Shown here in pieces: positions 25,671-35,900 of a stretch of 64,000 nt of DNA. Source of the DNA: Quisquiliibacterium transsilvanicum (GTDB lineage: Bacteria > Pseudomonadota > Gammaproteobacteria > Burkholderiales > Burkholderiaceae_E). The stretch spans positions 124,001 to 188,000 of the forward strand of contig NZ_JACHGB010000007.1 of assembly GCF_014202215.1 (NCBI RefSeq), read 5' to 3'. The notes under the pieces were generated by a model. It was given only the letters and a program-made list of their open reading frames with translations. It was not told the DNA's origin and searched no databases. The first letter of the stretch is position 1; every line of letters begins with the position of its first letter. A program made the translations under genes and the position numbers.

Positions 25671-28337
25671 ATGTTGCATCATCGCCATTACCTCGCACCG
25701 CTGTTCGAGCCGGAGTCGGCGGTGCTGGTCGTCGAGGACGAGGCCGTGCCCGCCTGGGCGCAGGAACTCGCCGACGGGCTTGGCCAGGCGCGCTGCCGGA
25801 CCGCGGTGCTCAGGCTCTCCGAGGCTGCGGCGCCGCAGGAGGCCGGCTTTGAGCTGGCGCTGCTGGCGGTCGGCAACCAAGCAGTCGACGCAGGCATCGC
25901 TGCAGCCGCGAAGCTGGGCTGCAGCGCGGTCGTCGTCATGACCGACCGCAGCGCTCCCGAGGACAGCTGGCGCTGGCTGGACGCGGCGCGCGTGGCGGGC
26001 ATGCGCCTGCTGGGCCCGGGAACGATGGGCTTCGTGCGTCCGGGCCTTCAGCTCAACGCTGGCCGCATGGGGCCGATGCCGGGCGAGGGCAACGTGGCGC
26101 TGGTGTCGCAGTCCGGCGTGCTGGGCGGCGCAATCCTCGACTGGGCCACCGGCACCGTGATCGGCTTCTCGCTCGCGGTGTCGCTGGGCGCCGAGGCCGA
26201 CGTCGAGATGGCCCAGGTGCTCGATTTCCTCACCACCGACTCGCGCACCAAGTCGGTCGTGGTCTACCTGGAGGCGGTGCGCAACTCGCGCCGCTTCATG
26301 AGCGCGCTGCGCGCGCTCGCCGCGATCAAGCCGGTGGTGGTGCTCAAGGGCCAGCGCGACGACGCGGCGCGCCACCGGCTGCTCACCCATTCGGGCGCCA
26401 TCTGCGGCAGCGACGCCATCTACTCCGCCGCGCTGCGCCGCGCGGGCGCGGTGCAGGTGCGGCTGTTCACGCAGCTCTTCACCGCGGCGCGCCTGCTGGC
26501 CGGCCAGACCTGGCCGCTGGGCAACCGGCTCGCAGTGGTGAGCAACGGCAACGGGCCCGCAGTGCTCGCGGCGGACGTGGCGATGTGGAACCGCATCGCG
26601 CTGCCGCCGCCGGCCGAGTCCACCGCGGCGGCGCTGCGCGAGCGGCTGCCGGCGCTGATGGTCCACAACCCGCTGAACCTCGGATTGGACGCCGCGCCGG
26701 CCGACTTCGCGGCGGCGCTGGAGATCGTGGTCAAGGACCCGGGCTTCGACGGCGTGCTGCTGATGCTCGCGGCCTACTCGGGCGCGGACGTGGCCGGGAT
26801 CACCGACGCGGTCATCGCCGCGGCCAAGGGCACCCGCAAGCAGGTGTTCGCCTGCTGGATGGGCGACCACACGATGCGGCCGCTGTGGCGCAGGCTCGAC
26901 GACGCGGGCATCCCGGTGTTCCGCACCCCCGAGACCGCGGTCGACGCCTTCTCCACCGTGGCCACCTTCCACCGCAACCAGCAGCTGCTGCAGCAGACGC
27001 CGCGCTCGCTGTCGGGGCTCGAGCCGCCCGACCTGGACGGCGCGCGCATGCTGATCGAAAGCGCGCTGGCCGAGCAGCGCGAGGTGCTCTCGGAAATGGA
27101 GTCCAAGGCGCTGCTGGGCGCCTTCCACATCCCGGTGACGCGCACCGTGCTCGCGCGCTCGGCCAACGAGGCGATCGTGATCGCGGAGCAGACCGGCTTC
27201 CCGGTGGCGATGAAGGTGAGCTCGCCCGACATCACTCACAAGAGCGACGTGGGCGGCGTGGTGCTCAACGTGCGCAACGCGCTGGAGGTGCGCGCGCAGT
27301 ACGGCGAGATCCTCGGCTCGGTGCGCCGCGCGCAGCCCGACGCGCGCATCGACGGGGTCACCGTGCAGGCGATGCGGCGCAGCCGCTTCGGCCGCGAGCT
27401 CTACGTGGGCGTCTTCCGCGACCCGGTGTTCGGGCCGGTGATCGCCTTCGGCGCCGGCGGCACCCGCATCGAGGTGGTGCGCGACACCACGCTGGAGTTC
27501 GCGCCGCTCAACCGCTTCCTTGCGCGCCGCATGATCGAGCGCACCCGCGTCGCCGAGTCGCTGGGCAACTTCCGCGGCGCCCCCGCGGTGGAGTTCCTGC
27601 ACCTCGAGGCGCTGCTGGTGCGCGTCTCCGAGATGGTCTGCGAGCTGCCCTGGATCGCCGAGATGGACGTCAACCCGGTGATCGCCGACGAGCGCGGGGT
27701 GATCGCGGTGGATGCCCGCATCGTGATCGACCGCAGCGGCAGCGAGCAGACGGTGCGGCATTCGCACCTGGCGATCATGCCCTACCCGGCGCACCTGACC
27801 CAGGCGATGACCGCGCCCGACGGCAGCTTCTACACGGTCCGCCCGATCCAGCCCGAGGATGGGGACCGCCTGCAGGCCTTCATGCGCGGCCTGTCGGCCG
27901 AGACCCGCTACTTCCGTTTCATCTCGACGCTGGCCGAGCTGACGCCGAAGATGCTGGTGCGCTACACGCAGATCGACTACGACCGCGAGCTGGCGCTGGT
28001 GGCGGTCGAGCCGCCCGATCCGGCGCGGGCGCCCTCGAAGGACCAGGGGGAGGGCGAGGAGGAGCGCATCATCGGCGTGGTCCGCTACCTGCTGAACCCC
28101 GACGGCGAGAGCTGCGAGTTCGCGATCGCGATCGCCGACGACTGGCAGGGCAAGCGGCTGGGGTCCACGCTGATGCGCGCCATCGTCGAGGCCGCGCGCG
28201 GCAAGGGGCTCAAGCGCATCGAGGGCTTCGTGCTGGGCAACAACGCGCGGATGCTGGGGCTGATGAGCTACCTGGGGTTCCGGGTCGTCACCGATCCGGA
28301 CGATCCCTCGATGAAGCTGGTGACGATGGATCTCTGA
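25671..28337 (+). CDS. PatZ-type lysine acetyltransferase (acyl-CoA synthetase-like + GNAT)
   Basis: An 888-residue three-part protein: a CoA-binding/ligase-CoA region of NDP-forming acyl-CoA synthetases (about 1-460; SQSGVLGGAILDWA), an ATP-grasp region (about 480-700; GFPVAMKVSSPDITHKSDVG) and a C-terminal GNAT acetyltransferase (about 715-888; acetyl-CoA loop QGKRLGSTLM). This is the layout of Salmonella Pat and E. coli PatZ, which acetylate and switch off acetyl-CoA synthetase and other enzymes. In THSGAICGSD a His (residue 240) occupies the place of the phospho-His of true ADP-forming synthetases, so loss of synthetase activity should not be assumed. A Glu-rich insert (EGEEE, near 795) interrupts the GNAT domain. 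ATG 25671. The deacetylase gene just upstream makes a writer-eraser pair. Confidence 0.88.
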   Translation: MLHHRHYLAPLFEPESAVLVVEDEAVPAWAQELADGLGQARCRTAVLRLSEAAAPQEAGFELALLAVGNQAVDAGIAAAAKLGCSAVVVMTDRSAPEDSWRWLDAARVAGMRLLGPGTMGFVRPGLQLNAGRMGPMPGEGNVALVSQSGVLGGAILDWATGTVIGFSLAVSLGAEADVEMAQVLDFLTTDSRTKSVVVYLEAVRNSRRFMSALRALAAIKPVVVLKGQRDDAARHRLLTHSGAICGSDAIYSAALRRAGAVQVRLFTQLFTAARLLAGQTWPLGNRLAVVSNGNGPAVLAADVAMWNRIALPPPAESTAAALRERLPALMVHNPLNLGLDAAPADFAAALEIVVKDPGFDGVLLMLAAYSGADVAGITDAVIAAAKGTRKQVFACWMGDHTMRPLWRRLDDAGIPVFRTPETAVDAFSTVATFHRNQQLLQQTPRSLSGLEPPDLDGARMLIESALAEQREVLSEMESKALLGAFHIPVTRTVLARSANEAIVIAEQTGFPVAMKVSSPDITHKSDVGGVVLNVRNALEVRAQYGEILGSVRRAQPDARIDGVTVQAMRRSRFGRELYVGVFRDPVFGPVIAFGAGGTRIEVVRDTTLEFAPLNRFLARRMIERTRVAESLGNFRGAPAVEFLHLEALLVRVSEMVCELPWIAEMDVNPVIADERGVIAVDARIVIDRSGSEQTVRHSHLAIMPYPAHLTQAMTAPDGSFYTVRPIQPEDGDRLQAFMRGLSAETRYFRFISTLAELTPKMLVRYTQIDYDRELALVAVEPPDPARAPSKDQGEGEEERIIGVVRYLLNPDGESCEFAIAIADDWQGKRLGSTLMRAIVEAARGKGLKRIEGFVLGNNARMLGLMSYLGFRVVTDPDDPSMKLVTMDL

Positions 28338-28385
28338 GCGGAGCTGCCGGGCGCGCGCCGCGCCGCCCGGCGTTCGCCGCGCGCG

Positions 28386-29390
28386 TCAACCCTGCAGATG
28401 GTAGGCGGTGACCCGCTCCACCTCGTTCTTCGAGCCCAGGAAGACCGGCACCCGCTGGTGCAGCGCGCTGGGGCGAACCTCGAGCATGCGCCCGGCGCCG
28501 TCGGTGACCGCGCCGCCTGCCTGCTCGACCAGGAAGGCCATCGGGTTGGCCTCGTACAGCAGGCGCAGCTTGCCGGCCTTGTCCGGCTCGCGCTTGTCGC
28601 GCGGGTACATGAAGATGCCGCCGCGGGTCATGATGCGGTGCACGTCGGACACCATCGACGCCACCCAGCGCATGTTGAAGTCCTTGCCGCGTGGGCCGTC
28701 CTTGCCGGCCAGCAGTTCGTCGACGTAGCGGCGCACCGGCGGCTCCCAGTGACGCATGTTCGACGCGTTGATCGCGAACTCCTTCGTGTCCTCGGGGATC
28801 CGCATGTTGGTCTCGGTGAGCCACCAGCTGCCGGTCTCGCGCTCCATGGTGAAGCAGGCCACGCCGTCGCCCACCGTGAGCACCAGCAGCGTCGACGGTC
28901 CGTAGACCGCGTAGCCGGCGGCCAGTTGCCGGTAGCCGGCCTGCAGGAAGTGCTTCTCCTCGGGCTCGTCGGCTCCCTCGGGCATCCGCAGCACCGAGAA
29001 GATGGTGCCGATCGACACGTTGACGTCGATGTTGGACGAGCCGTCGAGCGGATCGAACAGCAGCAGGAACTCGCCCCGCGGATAGCGGTTCGGGATCTCG
29101 TAGGGATGGTCCAGCTCCTCGGATGCCATTGCGGCGAGGTGGCCGCCCCACTCGTTGGCCTCGAGCAGCGTGTCGTTGGCGATCACGTCGAGCTTCTTCT
29201 GCGCCTCGCCCTGCACGTTCTCCGAGCCCGCCTCGCCGAGGATGTCCGACAGCGCGCCCTTGCCGACCGCGTAGCTGATGCGCTTGCAGGCGCGCGCGAC
29301 CACTTCCAGCAGCAGCCGCAGCTCGCCGGGGATGATGCCCATCTCGCGCTGCTTCTCGATCAGGTACTGGGTGAGGCTGATTCTCGACAT
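28386..29390 (-). CDS. fbp: Fructose-1,6-bisphosphatase, class 1
   Basis: A 334-residue enzyme that hydrolyses fructose 1,6-bisphosphate in gluconeogenesis. The signature [18 protein letters not shown] with metal-binding Asp residues is at about 112-130; the active-site stretch [19 protein letters not shown] is near residue 265. AGGAGAG precedes the ATG at 29390. pepN lies 36 bases upstream in the same direction and could share its transcript. Confidence 0.96.
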   Translation of the reverse strand: MSRISLTQYLIEKQREMGIIPGELRLLLEVVARACKRISYAVGKGALSDILGEAGSENVQGEAQKKLDVIANDTLLEANEWGGHLAAMASEELDHPYEIPNRYPRGEFLLLFDPLDGSSNIDVNVSIGTIFSVLRMPEGADEPEEKHFLQAGYRQLAAGYAVYGPSTLLVLTVGDGVACFTMERETGSWWLTETNMRIPEDTKEFAINASNMRHWEPPVRRYVDELLAGKDGPRGKDFNMRWVASMVSDVHRIMTRGGIFMYPRDKREPDKAGKLRLLYEANPMAFLVEQAGGAVTDGAGRMLEVRPSALHQRVPVFLGSKNEVERVTAYHLQG

Positions 29391-29426
29391 CGGTTCTCTC
29401 CTGTGAATTCGTGTTTCGCGCTGCCG

Positions 29427-32153
29427 CTAGGCCGCCAGTGCCTTGCCGACGATCTCGCGCACGTCGCCGGACAGTCCTTCGCGGCCGGCCAGCGTCTCCA
29501 GCGCGCTGCGCATCGCCGCCTGGCGCTCGGGCGTGAACTTGCGCCAGCGGTCCAGCGCGCGCGCGATGCGCGCCGCCACCTGCGGGTTCAGCGCGTCCAG
29601 CGCGGCCACCTGCTCGGCCCAGAAGGCGTAGCCGCTGCCGTCGGTCGCATGGAACTCGGCGAGGTTGCCGCTGCAGAAGCTGCCGACCAGCGCGCGCACC
29701 CGGTTGGGGTTGCGGATCGAGAAGGCGGGATGCGACATCAGCGCGCGCACCCGCTCCAGCACCGGCGGCTCGCCCGGCGCGCGATGCATCGTCGCCTGGA
29801 TCGTCAGCCACTTGTCCATCGCCAGCGGCTCGTCGCCGAACTCGGTGGCGAAGGCGGCCAGCGCCGCATCGCGCTGCGGAGCGGCGCCCGAGACCAGTGC
29901 CTGCAGGGCCGCCTGCCGGTCGGTCATGTTGTCGGCGCTGGCGAACTGTGTGGCCGCGGCTTCGCGGGCCTCGGCGGCGCCGGCGAGCACCCAGTAGCCG
30001 AGTGCGACGTTCTTCAGCGCGCGGCGCGCGGCCGCGGTGCGGTCGGCGCGCCAGGGGCCCTGGTCGCCCATGCGCGCGAAGGCGCCGCGCCAGTCGGCCT
30101 CCAGCTCGCTGGCCAGCCGCATGCGCAGCGCGTCGCGCACCGCGCGCAGGCGGGCCGGGTCGACCACCGCCAGCTGCTCTGCGATCACCCCTTCGCCGGG
30201 AAGGGTGAGCACCAGCTCCCGGAAGGCCGGGTCGAGGGTCTCGTCGCCGAGGCTTCGCCGCAGGGCCTCGACCAGCGTCGACGCAGCCCGCGCAGGGTCG
30301 TCGCCGTCGAGCGTGCGCAGCACCGCGCCCACCGCCAGGCGCTGCGTCGCCTCCCAGCGGTTGAACGGGTCACTGTCATGGGCCGCGAGGAAGGCCAGCT
30401 CGCGGTCCTCGTAGCGGTAATCGACGATCACCGGCGCGGAGAAGTCGCGCAGCAGCGAGGGAACGACGGGCGCGTCGACGTCGACGAAGACGAAGGACTG
30501 CCGCTGTCCCGTGAGCTCGAGCACCAGGGTGCCCGGCGCCTGCGCGGCCGAGCCCTCCGGCGCGGCCTGGGCGGTCGGCGTGCCGGCCAGCCGCAGCGGC
30601 AGGTCCCGGCCCTGTGCGTCGAGCAGCCCCACCGCCAGCGGCACGTGCAGCACCGGCATCCGGCCCGAAGCGTCGGGCGGGCTGGCCTGCGCCACCTCCA
30701 GCGTGAAGCTGCGCGCCGCTGGATCGTGCCGGCCGGTGATCGCCAGCCGGGGCGTCCCGGCCTGCGCGTACCAGCGCGAGAACTGCGCGAGGTCGCGGCC
30801 GTTGGCGTCGGCGACCGCGGCGACGAAATCGTCGCAGGTGACGGCCTGGCCGTCGTGGCGCTGGAAGTAGAGGTCCATGCCGCGCCGGAAGCCGTCGCGG
30901 CCGACCAGCGTCTGCAGCATACGGATCACCTCGGCGCCCTTCTCGTAGACGGTCACCGTGTAGAAGTTGTTGATCTCCTGGTACGCGTCCGGGCGGATCG
31001 GGTGCGCCATCGGGCCGGCGTCCTCCGGGAACTGGGCGGCGCGCAGCAGGCGCACGTCCTCGATCCGCTTGACCGCCCGCGCGCTGGCCGCCGCCGCGGG
31101 CGAGTCGCTCTCGGCGGCCATCCGGTCCGCGGAGAACTCCTGGTCGCGGAACACGGTGAGCCCTTCCTTGAGGGTGAGCTGGAACCAGTCGCGGCACGTG
31201 ACCCGGTTGCCGGTCCAGTTGTGGAAATACTCGTGGCCGACCACCGACTCCACGTTGGCGAAGTCGACGTCGGTGGCCAGCCGGGGCGTGGCAAAGACAT
31301 ACTTGGTGTTGAAGACGTTGAGCCCCTTGTTCTCCATCGCCCCCATGTTGAAGTCGCCGACGGCGACGATCATGAAGCGGTCGAGGTCGAGCTCGAGGCC
31401 GAAGCGTTCCTCGTCCCAGCGGATCGCCTCCACCAGCGACTGCATCGCATGGCCGGTGCGGTCCTCGTTGCCGGGCTCCACCCACACCTGCAGCAGCACC
31501 TCGCGGCCCGAGCGGGTCTTCAGGCTGCGCTCGGTGGCCGCCAGCCGGCCGGCCACCACCGCGAACAGGTAGCTGGGCTTGGGGAAGGGGTCGTCCCACA
31601 CCGCGTAGTGGCGGGCGGCGCCGTCGGCCGCCGCAGGGATGTCGCCCTGGTCGACCAGGTTGCCGTTGGACAGCAGCACCGGGAAGCGTTCGCGGTCGGC
31701 GCGCAGCGTCACCCGGTAGCGGGCCATCACGTCCGGGCGATCCTGGAACCAGGTGATGCGCCGGAAGCCCTCGGCCTCGCACTGCGTGAAGAAGTTGCCG
31801 TTGGATACGTACAGGCCCATCAGCGCGGTGTTGGCCTCGGGAGCGATCGCGGTGACCACGCGCAGCTCGAATTCCTCGGGCAGCGCCCGGGTGACCGACA
31901 GCTGCGCCGGGCCGCAGTCGTACTCGCCGTCGCGCAGCGGCGTGCCGTCCACCGCGATCTCCAGCAGCTCCAGCGACTCGCCGTCCAGGACCAGCGGCCC
32001 GGCGCCGGCGGCCGGGTTGCGCCGGTAGCGGGTGGTCGCGGTGACCACAGTGCGCCGGGGGTCGAGCTCGAACTCGAGCCCGATGCGTTCGGCGAGCCAT
32101 GACGGCGGCGTATAGTCGAGGCGATGGATGGTGCGAGTCGGGTCCATGTCCAT
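29427..32153 (-). CDS. pepN: Aminopeptidase N (M1 family)
   Basis: A 908-residue zinc metallopeptidase that removes N-terminal amino acids from peptides in the cytoplasm. The exopeptidase motif GAMEN is in FNMGAMENKGLNVFNTKYV; the zinc site is HEYFHNW with the third ligand Glu in LKEGLTVFRDQEFSAD. The C-terminal helical domain ends with the usual conserved segments. E. coli PepN has 870 residues; the small excess lies in low-complexity stretches. ATG 32153 (MDMDPTRT) is chosen; the open frame continues to 32963 but runs through the divergent lipoprotein gene. Confidence 0.95.
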   Translation of the reverse strand: MDMDPTRTIHRLDYTPPSWLAERIGLEFELDPRRTVVTATTRYRRNPAAGAGPLVLDGESLELLEIAVDGTPLRDGEYDCGPAQLSVTRALPEEFELRVVTAIAPEANTALMGLYVSNGNFFTQCEAEGFRRITWFQDRPDVMARYRVTLRADRERFPVLLSNGNLVDQGDIPAAADGAARHYAVWDDPFPKPSYLFAVVAGRLAATERSLKTRSGREVLLQVWVEPGNEDRTGHAMQSLVEAIRWDEERFGLELDLDRFMIVAVGDFNMGAMENKGLNVFNTKYVFATPRLATDVDFANVESVVGHEYFHNWTGNRVTCRDWFQLTLKEGLTVFRDQEFSADRMAAESDSPAAAASARAVKRIEDVRLLRAAQFPEDAGPMAHPIRPDAYQEINNFYTVTVYEKGAEVIRMLQTLVGRDGFRRGMDLYFQRHDGQAVTCDDFVAAVADANGRDLAQFSRWYAQAGTPRLAITGRHDPAARSFTLEVAQASPPDASGRMPVLHVPLAVGLLDAQGRDLPLRLAGTPTAQAAPEGSAAQAPGTLVLELTGQRQSFVFVDVDAPVVPSLLRDFSAPVIVDYRYEDRELAFLAAHDSDPFNRWEATQRLAVGAVLRTLDGDDPARAASTLVEALRRSLGDETLDPAFRELVLTLPGEGVIAEQLAVVDPARLRAVRDALRMRLASELEADWRGAFARMGDQGPWRADRTAAARRALKNVALGYWVLAGAAEAREAAATQFASADNMTDRQAALQALVSGAAPQRDAALAAFATEFGDEPLAMDKWLTIQATMHRAPGEPPVLERVRALMSHPAFSIRNPNRVRALVGSFCSGNLAEFHATDGSGYAFWAEQVAALDALNPQVAARIARALDRWRKFTPERQAAMRSALETLAGREGLSGDVREIVGKALAA

Positions 32154-32165
32154 GGGAGATTCCGC

Positions 32166-32792
32166 GTGTCGGTGCTGGATTCTAAGCGTTCGGGGCGCGC
32201 GCTCCTGATCGGCGCGGTGCTGGCTGCAGCGCTGCTGGCCGGCGGCTGCGCGAGCACGGTGGACAGCCGCTTCACCGCCTATCACGCCTGGCCGGCGGAC
32301 GCCGCCCAGCGCAGCTTCCGCTTCCTGCCGCCGCCGCAGCGCGCCGCCAGCCTGGAGCAGGCGGCGCACGAGGCGCTGGCGCGCCCGGAGCTGCAGCGCG
32401 CGGGGTTCACCGAGTCGCCGCAGGGGCGGTTCGGCGTCACGCTGCTGTTCACCGAGGCGCACGAGGTCCGGCGGGTGCTGGAACCCGCCACCGTCAGTCC
32501 GTGGTTTGGCTGGGGCGGCTGGTCGGGCAGCTGGTCCGGCTGGGGAATCGGGGCGGTGATCCCGTTCGGCTGGCCGCCGGTGCGTGACGAGTCCTGGTTC
32601 CGCCGCACCCTGAAGCTGGAGATCGATGACCTCTCGGTGCGCCCGCCCAGGCGCGTCTACGAAGTCACCGCGGTCAGCGAGGATCTCGGCGCCGATCCCG
32701 CCGTGGTGCTGCCGGTGATGCTGCGCCAGGTGCTGCAGGACTTCCCCGGCGTCTCGGCCCAGCCTCGGCGCGCGAGTACGCCGCTGCCCTGA
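32166..32792 (+). CDS. DUF4136-like lipoprotein
   Basis: A 208-residue predicted lipoprotein. The signal peptide contains the lipobox LLAGGC, so Cys at about residue 28 would be lipidated. The rest resembles the DUF4136 family found in many Gram-negative envelopes, with an aromatic Trp/Gly-rich stretch in the middle (WFGWGGWSGSWSGWG). Function of the family is unknown. GTG 32166 is chosen because GGGAG lies seven bases upstream and it places the signal peptide at the N-terminus; an ATG at 32124 would overlap pepN on the opposite strand. Only 12 bases separate the two divergent start codons. Confidence 0.72.
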   Translation: MSVLDSKRSGRALLIGAVLAAALLAGGCASTVDSRFTAYHAWPADAAQRSFRFLPPPQRAASLEQAAHEALARPELQRAGFTESPQGRFGVTLLFTEAHEVRRVLEPATVSPWFGWGGWSGSWSGWGIGAVIPFGWPPVRDESWFRRTLKLEIDDLSVRPPRRVYEVTAVSEDLGADPAVVLPVMLRQVLQDFPGVSAQPRRASTPLP

Positions 32793-32876
32793 TCGCCGCC
32801 GCGGGCCGCTCCTGAAAGCGGAGCGGGCGATGCGGTGCAATGGCCACGGGGCCGATATCATTCGAGGTTTCCGCGT

Positions 32877-32905
32877 TTGCCGCGTCGGCTGCGATCGTTT
32901 ACGCT
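32877..32905 (+). promoter_or_regulatory. Candidate sigma70 promoter for pyc
   Basis: TTGCCG at 32877-32882 and TACGCT at 32900-32905 are 17 bases apart, about 95 bases before the pyc start, in the 206-base gap after the lipoprotein gene. The match to consensus is moderate. Confidence 0.35.
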
Positions 32906-32998
32906 GCAGCGCAGCATTCGCAGTGCAGATCTGCAGCGCTTTCGCGCGCTCCGCGCCCTGCACCTGCCTGCCGTCCGAAGCCCGTTCTGGAGTCCCTG

Positions 32999-35900
32999 AT
33001 GCCCCGTATCCATACGCTGCTCGTCGCCAACCGCTCGGAGATCGCGATCCGCGTGATGCGCGCCGCCGCCGAGCTCGGCATTCGCACGGTGGCGATCTAT
33101 TCGAACGAGGATCGCTTCTCGCTGCACCGGTTCAAGTCCGACGAGAGCTACCTGGTGGGCGAGGGCAAGAAGCCGCTGCAGGCCTATCTCGACATCGACG
33201 ACATCATCCGCATCGCCAAGCTGGCCAAGGTCGATGCCATCCATCCGGGCTACGGCTTCCTGTCCGAGAACCCCGACCTGGCGCGCGCCTGCGCGAAGGC
33301 GGGCATCGCCTTCATCGGTCCGTCGCCCGAGGTGATGACCACGCTCGGCAACAAGGTGTCGGCGCGCAACGCAGCGGTGGCCGCCGGCGTGCCGGTGATG
33401 CCCGCGACCACGCCGCTGCCCAAGACGGCCCTCGCCGAGGACGCGAGTCCGGAGCAGGTGGAGGCGGCCCGCGTGGCGGACCTCGCCGCGGCCAAGGCGA
33501 TGGCGGCGCAGGTCGGCTACCCGCTGATGCTCAAGGCGAGCTGGGGCGGCGGCGGGCGCGGCATGCGCGTGATCGAGGCCGAGGGCGACCTGGACGTCCA
33601 GCTCGACGCGGCGCGCCGCGAGGCCGGCGCCGCGTTCGGCAACGACGAGGTCTACCTCGAGAAGCTGGTGCGCCGCGCCCATCACGTCGAGGTGCAGGTG
33701 CTGGGCGACCGGCACGGCAACGTGGTGCACCTGTTCGAGCGCGACTGCTCGGTGCAGCGGCGCAACCAGAAGGTGGTCGAGCGGGCGCCCGCGCCCTACC
33801 TCGATGCCGCGCGCCGCGAGGCCCTGTGCGAGTCCGCGCTGCGCCTGGCGCGTGCGGTCGGCTACACGCACGCGGGCACCGTCGAGTTCCTGATGGACTC
33901 CGATACCGGCGAGTTCTACTTCATCGAGGTGAACCCCCGGATCCAGGTCGAGCACACGGTCACCGAGGAGGTCACCGGAATCGACATCGTCAGGGCGCAG
34001 ATCCGCGTCACCGAGGGCGCGCGGATCGGCGACCCCGACGGCCCCTGCCCGGCGCAGCAGGACATCCGTCTCAACGGCCACGCGCTGCAGTGCCGCGTCA
34101 CCACCGAGGATCCCGAGAACGGCTTCACGCCCGACTACGGCCGCATCACCGCCTACCGCAGCGCTGCCGGTTTCGGCCTGCGGCTCGACGGCGGCACTGC
34201 CTATTCCGGCGCGGTGATAACGCCCTACTACGATTCGCTGCTGGTGAAGGTCACTGCCTGGGCCTCGACCGCCCCCGATGCGATCCGGCGGATGGATCGC
34301 GCGCTGCGCGAGTTCCGGATCCGCGGCGTGGCGACGAATCTGCAGTTCGTCGAGAACGTGATCAACCATCCCAAGTTCACCGCCGGCACGGTCACCACGC
34401 GCTTCATCGACGAGACCCCCGAGCTGTTCCGCTTCCCGAAGCGGCGCGACCGCGCCACCCGGCTGCTGCGCTACATAGGCGATGTTGCGGTCAACGGTCA
34501 TCCGGACATGAAGGGCCGCAGCAAGCCCGACCTCTCGCATGCGCACCTGATCCTGCCGCAGGCCGACCTGACCGCGCCCGCGCCGGCCGGCACCCGCACC
34601 GTCTTCAAGGAGCTGGGCGCGGAGAAGTTCTCGCGCTGGATGCTCGACCAGCAGCGGGTGCTGCTCACCGACACCACGATGCGCGATGCGCACCAGTCGC
34701 TGTTCGCGACCCGCATGCGCAGCATCGACATGCTGCGCGTGGCGCCGCACTACGCGCGGCTGCTGCCGGGGCTGTTCTCGATGGAGTGCTGGGGCGGCGC
34801 CACCTTCGACGTCTCGATGCGCTTCCTCAAGGAAGATCCCTGGGCGCGCCTGGCGGGTCTGCGCAGCGCGATGCCGAACACCATGCTGCAGATGCTGCTG
34901 CGCGGATCGAACGCGGTCGGCTACACCAACTACGCGGACAACGTGGTGCGCTTCTTCGTGCGCCAGGCAGCCGAGAACGGCGTCGACATCTTCCGGGTAT
35001 TCGACTCTCTGAACTGGGTCGAGAACATGCGCGTGGCGATCGACGCGGTGGTCGAGTCCGGCGCGCTGTGCGAGGGCGCGGTCTGCTACACCGCCGACCT
35101 CTTCGACACGAGCCGCAAGTACGACCTCAAGTACTACGTCGGCATCGCGCGCCAGCTGCAGAAGGCTGGCGTGCATGTGCTGGGCATCAAGGACATGGCC
35201 GGACTGGCGCGCCCGCGCGCCATCGCTGCGCTGGTGCGCGCGCTCAAGGAGGAGACCGGGCTGCCGGTGCACTTCCACACGCACGACACCAGCGGCGCGG
35301 CGGCGGCCTCGGTGCTCGCGGCGATCGATGCCGGCGTCGACGCGGTCGACGGCGCCCTCGACTCGATGAGCGGCCTGACCTCGCAGCCCAACCTGAGCGC
35401 GGTGGTCGCGGCGCTGGCCGGCGATCCGCGCGATCCCTGCCGCAACGGCGATTCGCCGTCCGGCGTCGACCTCGCTGCGATGCAGTCGATCTCGCATTAC
35501 TGGGAGGGCGTGCGCAAGCTGTACGTGCCCTTCGAGTCGGACATCCGCTCCGGCACCGCCGACGTCTACAAGCACGAGATGCCGGGCGGGCAGTACACCA
35601 ACCTGCGTGAGCAGGCGCGCGCGATGGGCCTGGAGCATCGCTGGCCCGAGGTGTCCGAGGCCTACGCCCAGGTCAACCAGCTGTTCGGGGACATCGTCAA
35701 GGTCACGCCCACCTCCAAGGTGGTCGGCGACCTGGCGCTGTCGATGGTGGCCAACGACCTGGCGCCCAAGGACATCGTCGACCCGAAGCGCGAAGTCGCC
35801 TTCCCCGAGTCGGTGGTGTCGCTGTTCCGCGGCGAGCTGGGCTTCCCGCCCGACGGCTTCCCGGCGGAGCTTTCGCGCAAGGTGCTCAAGGCCGAGCCGC

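Noticed and set aside
28398-32102. A 1234-codon open frame opposite fbp and pepN
   Set aside because: No recognisable domain; fbp and pepN on the lower strand are certain.
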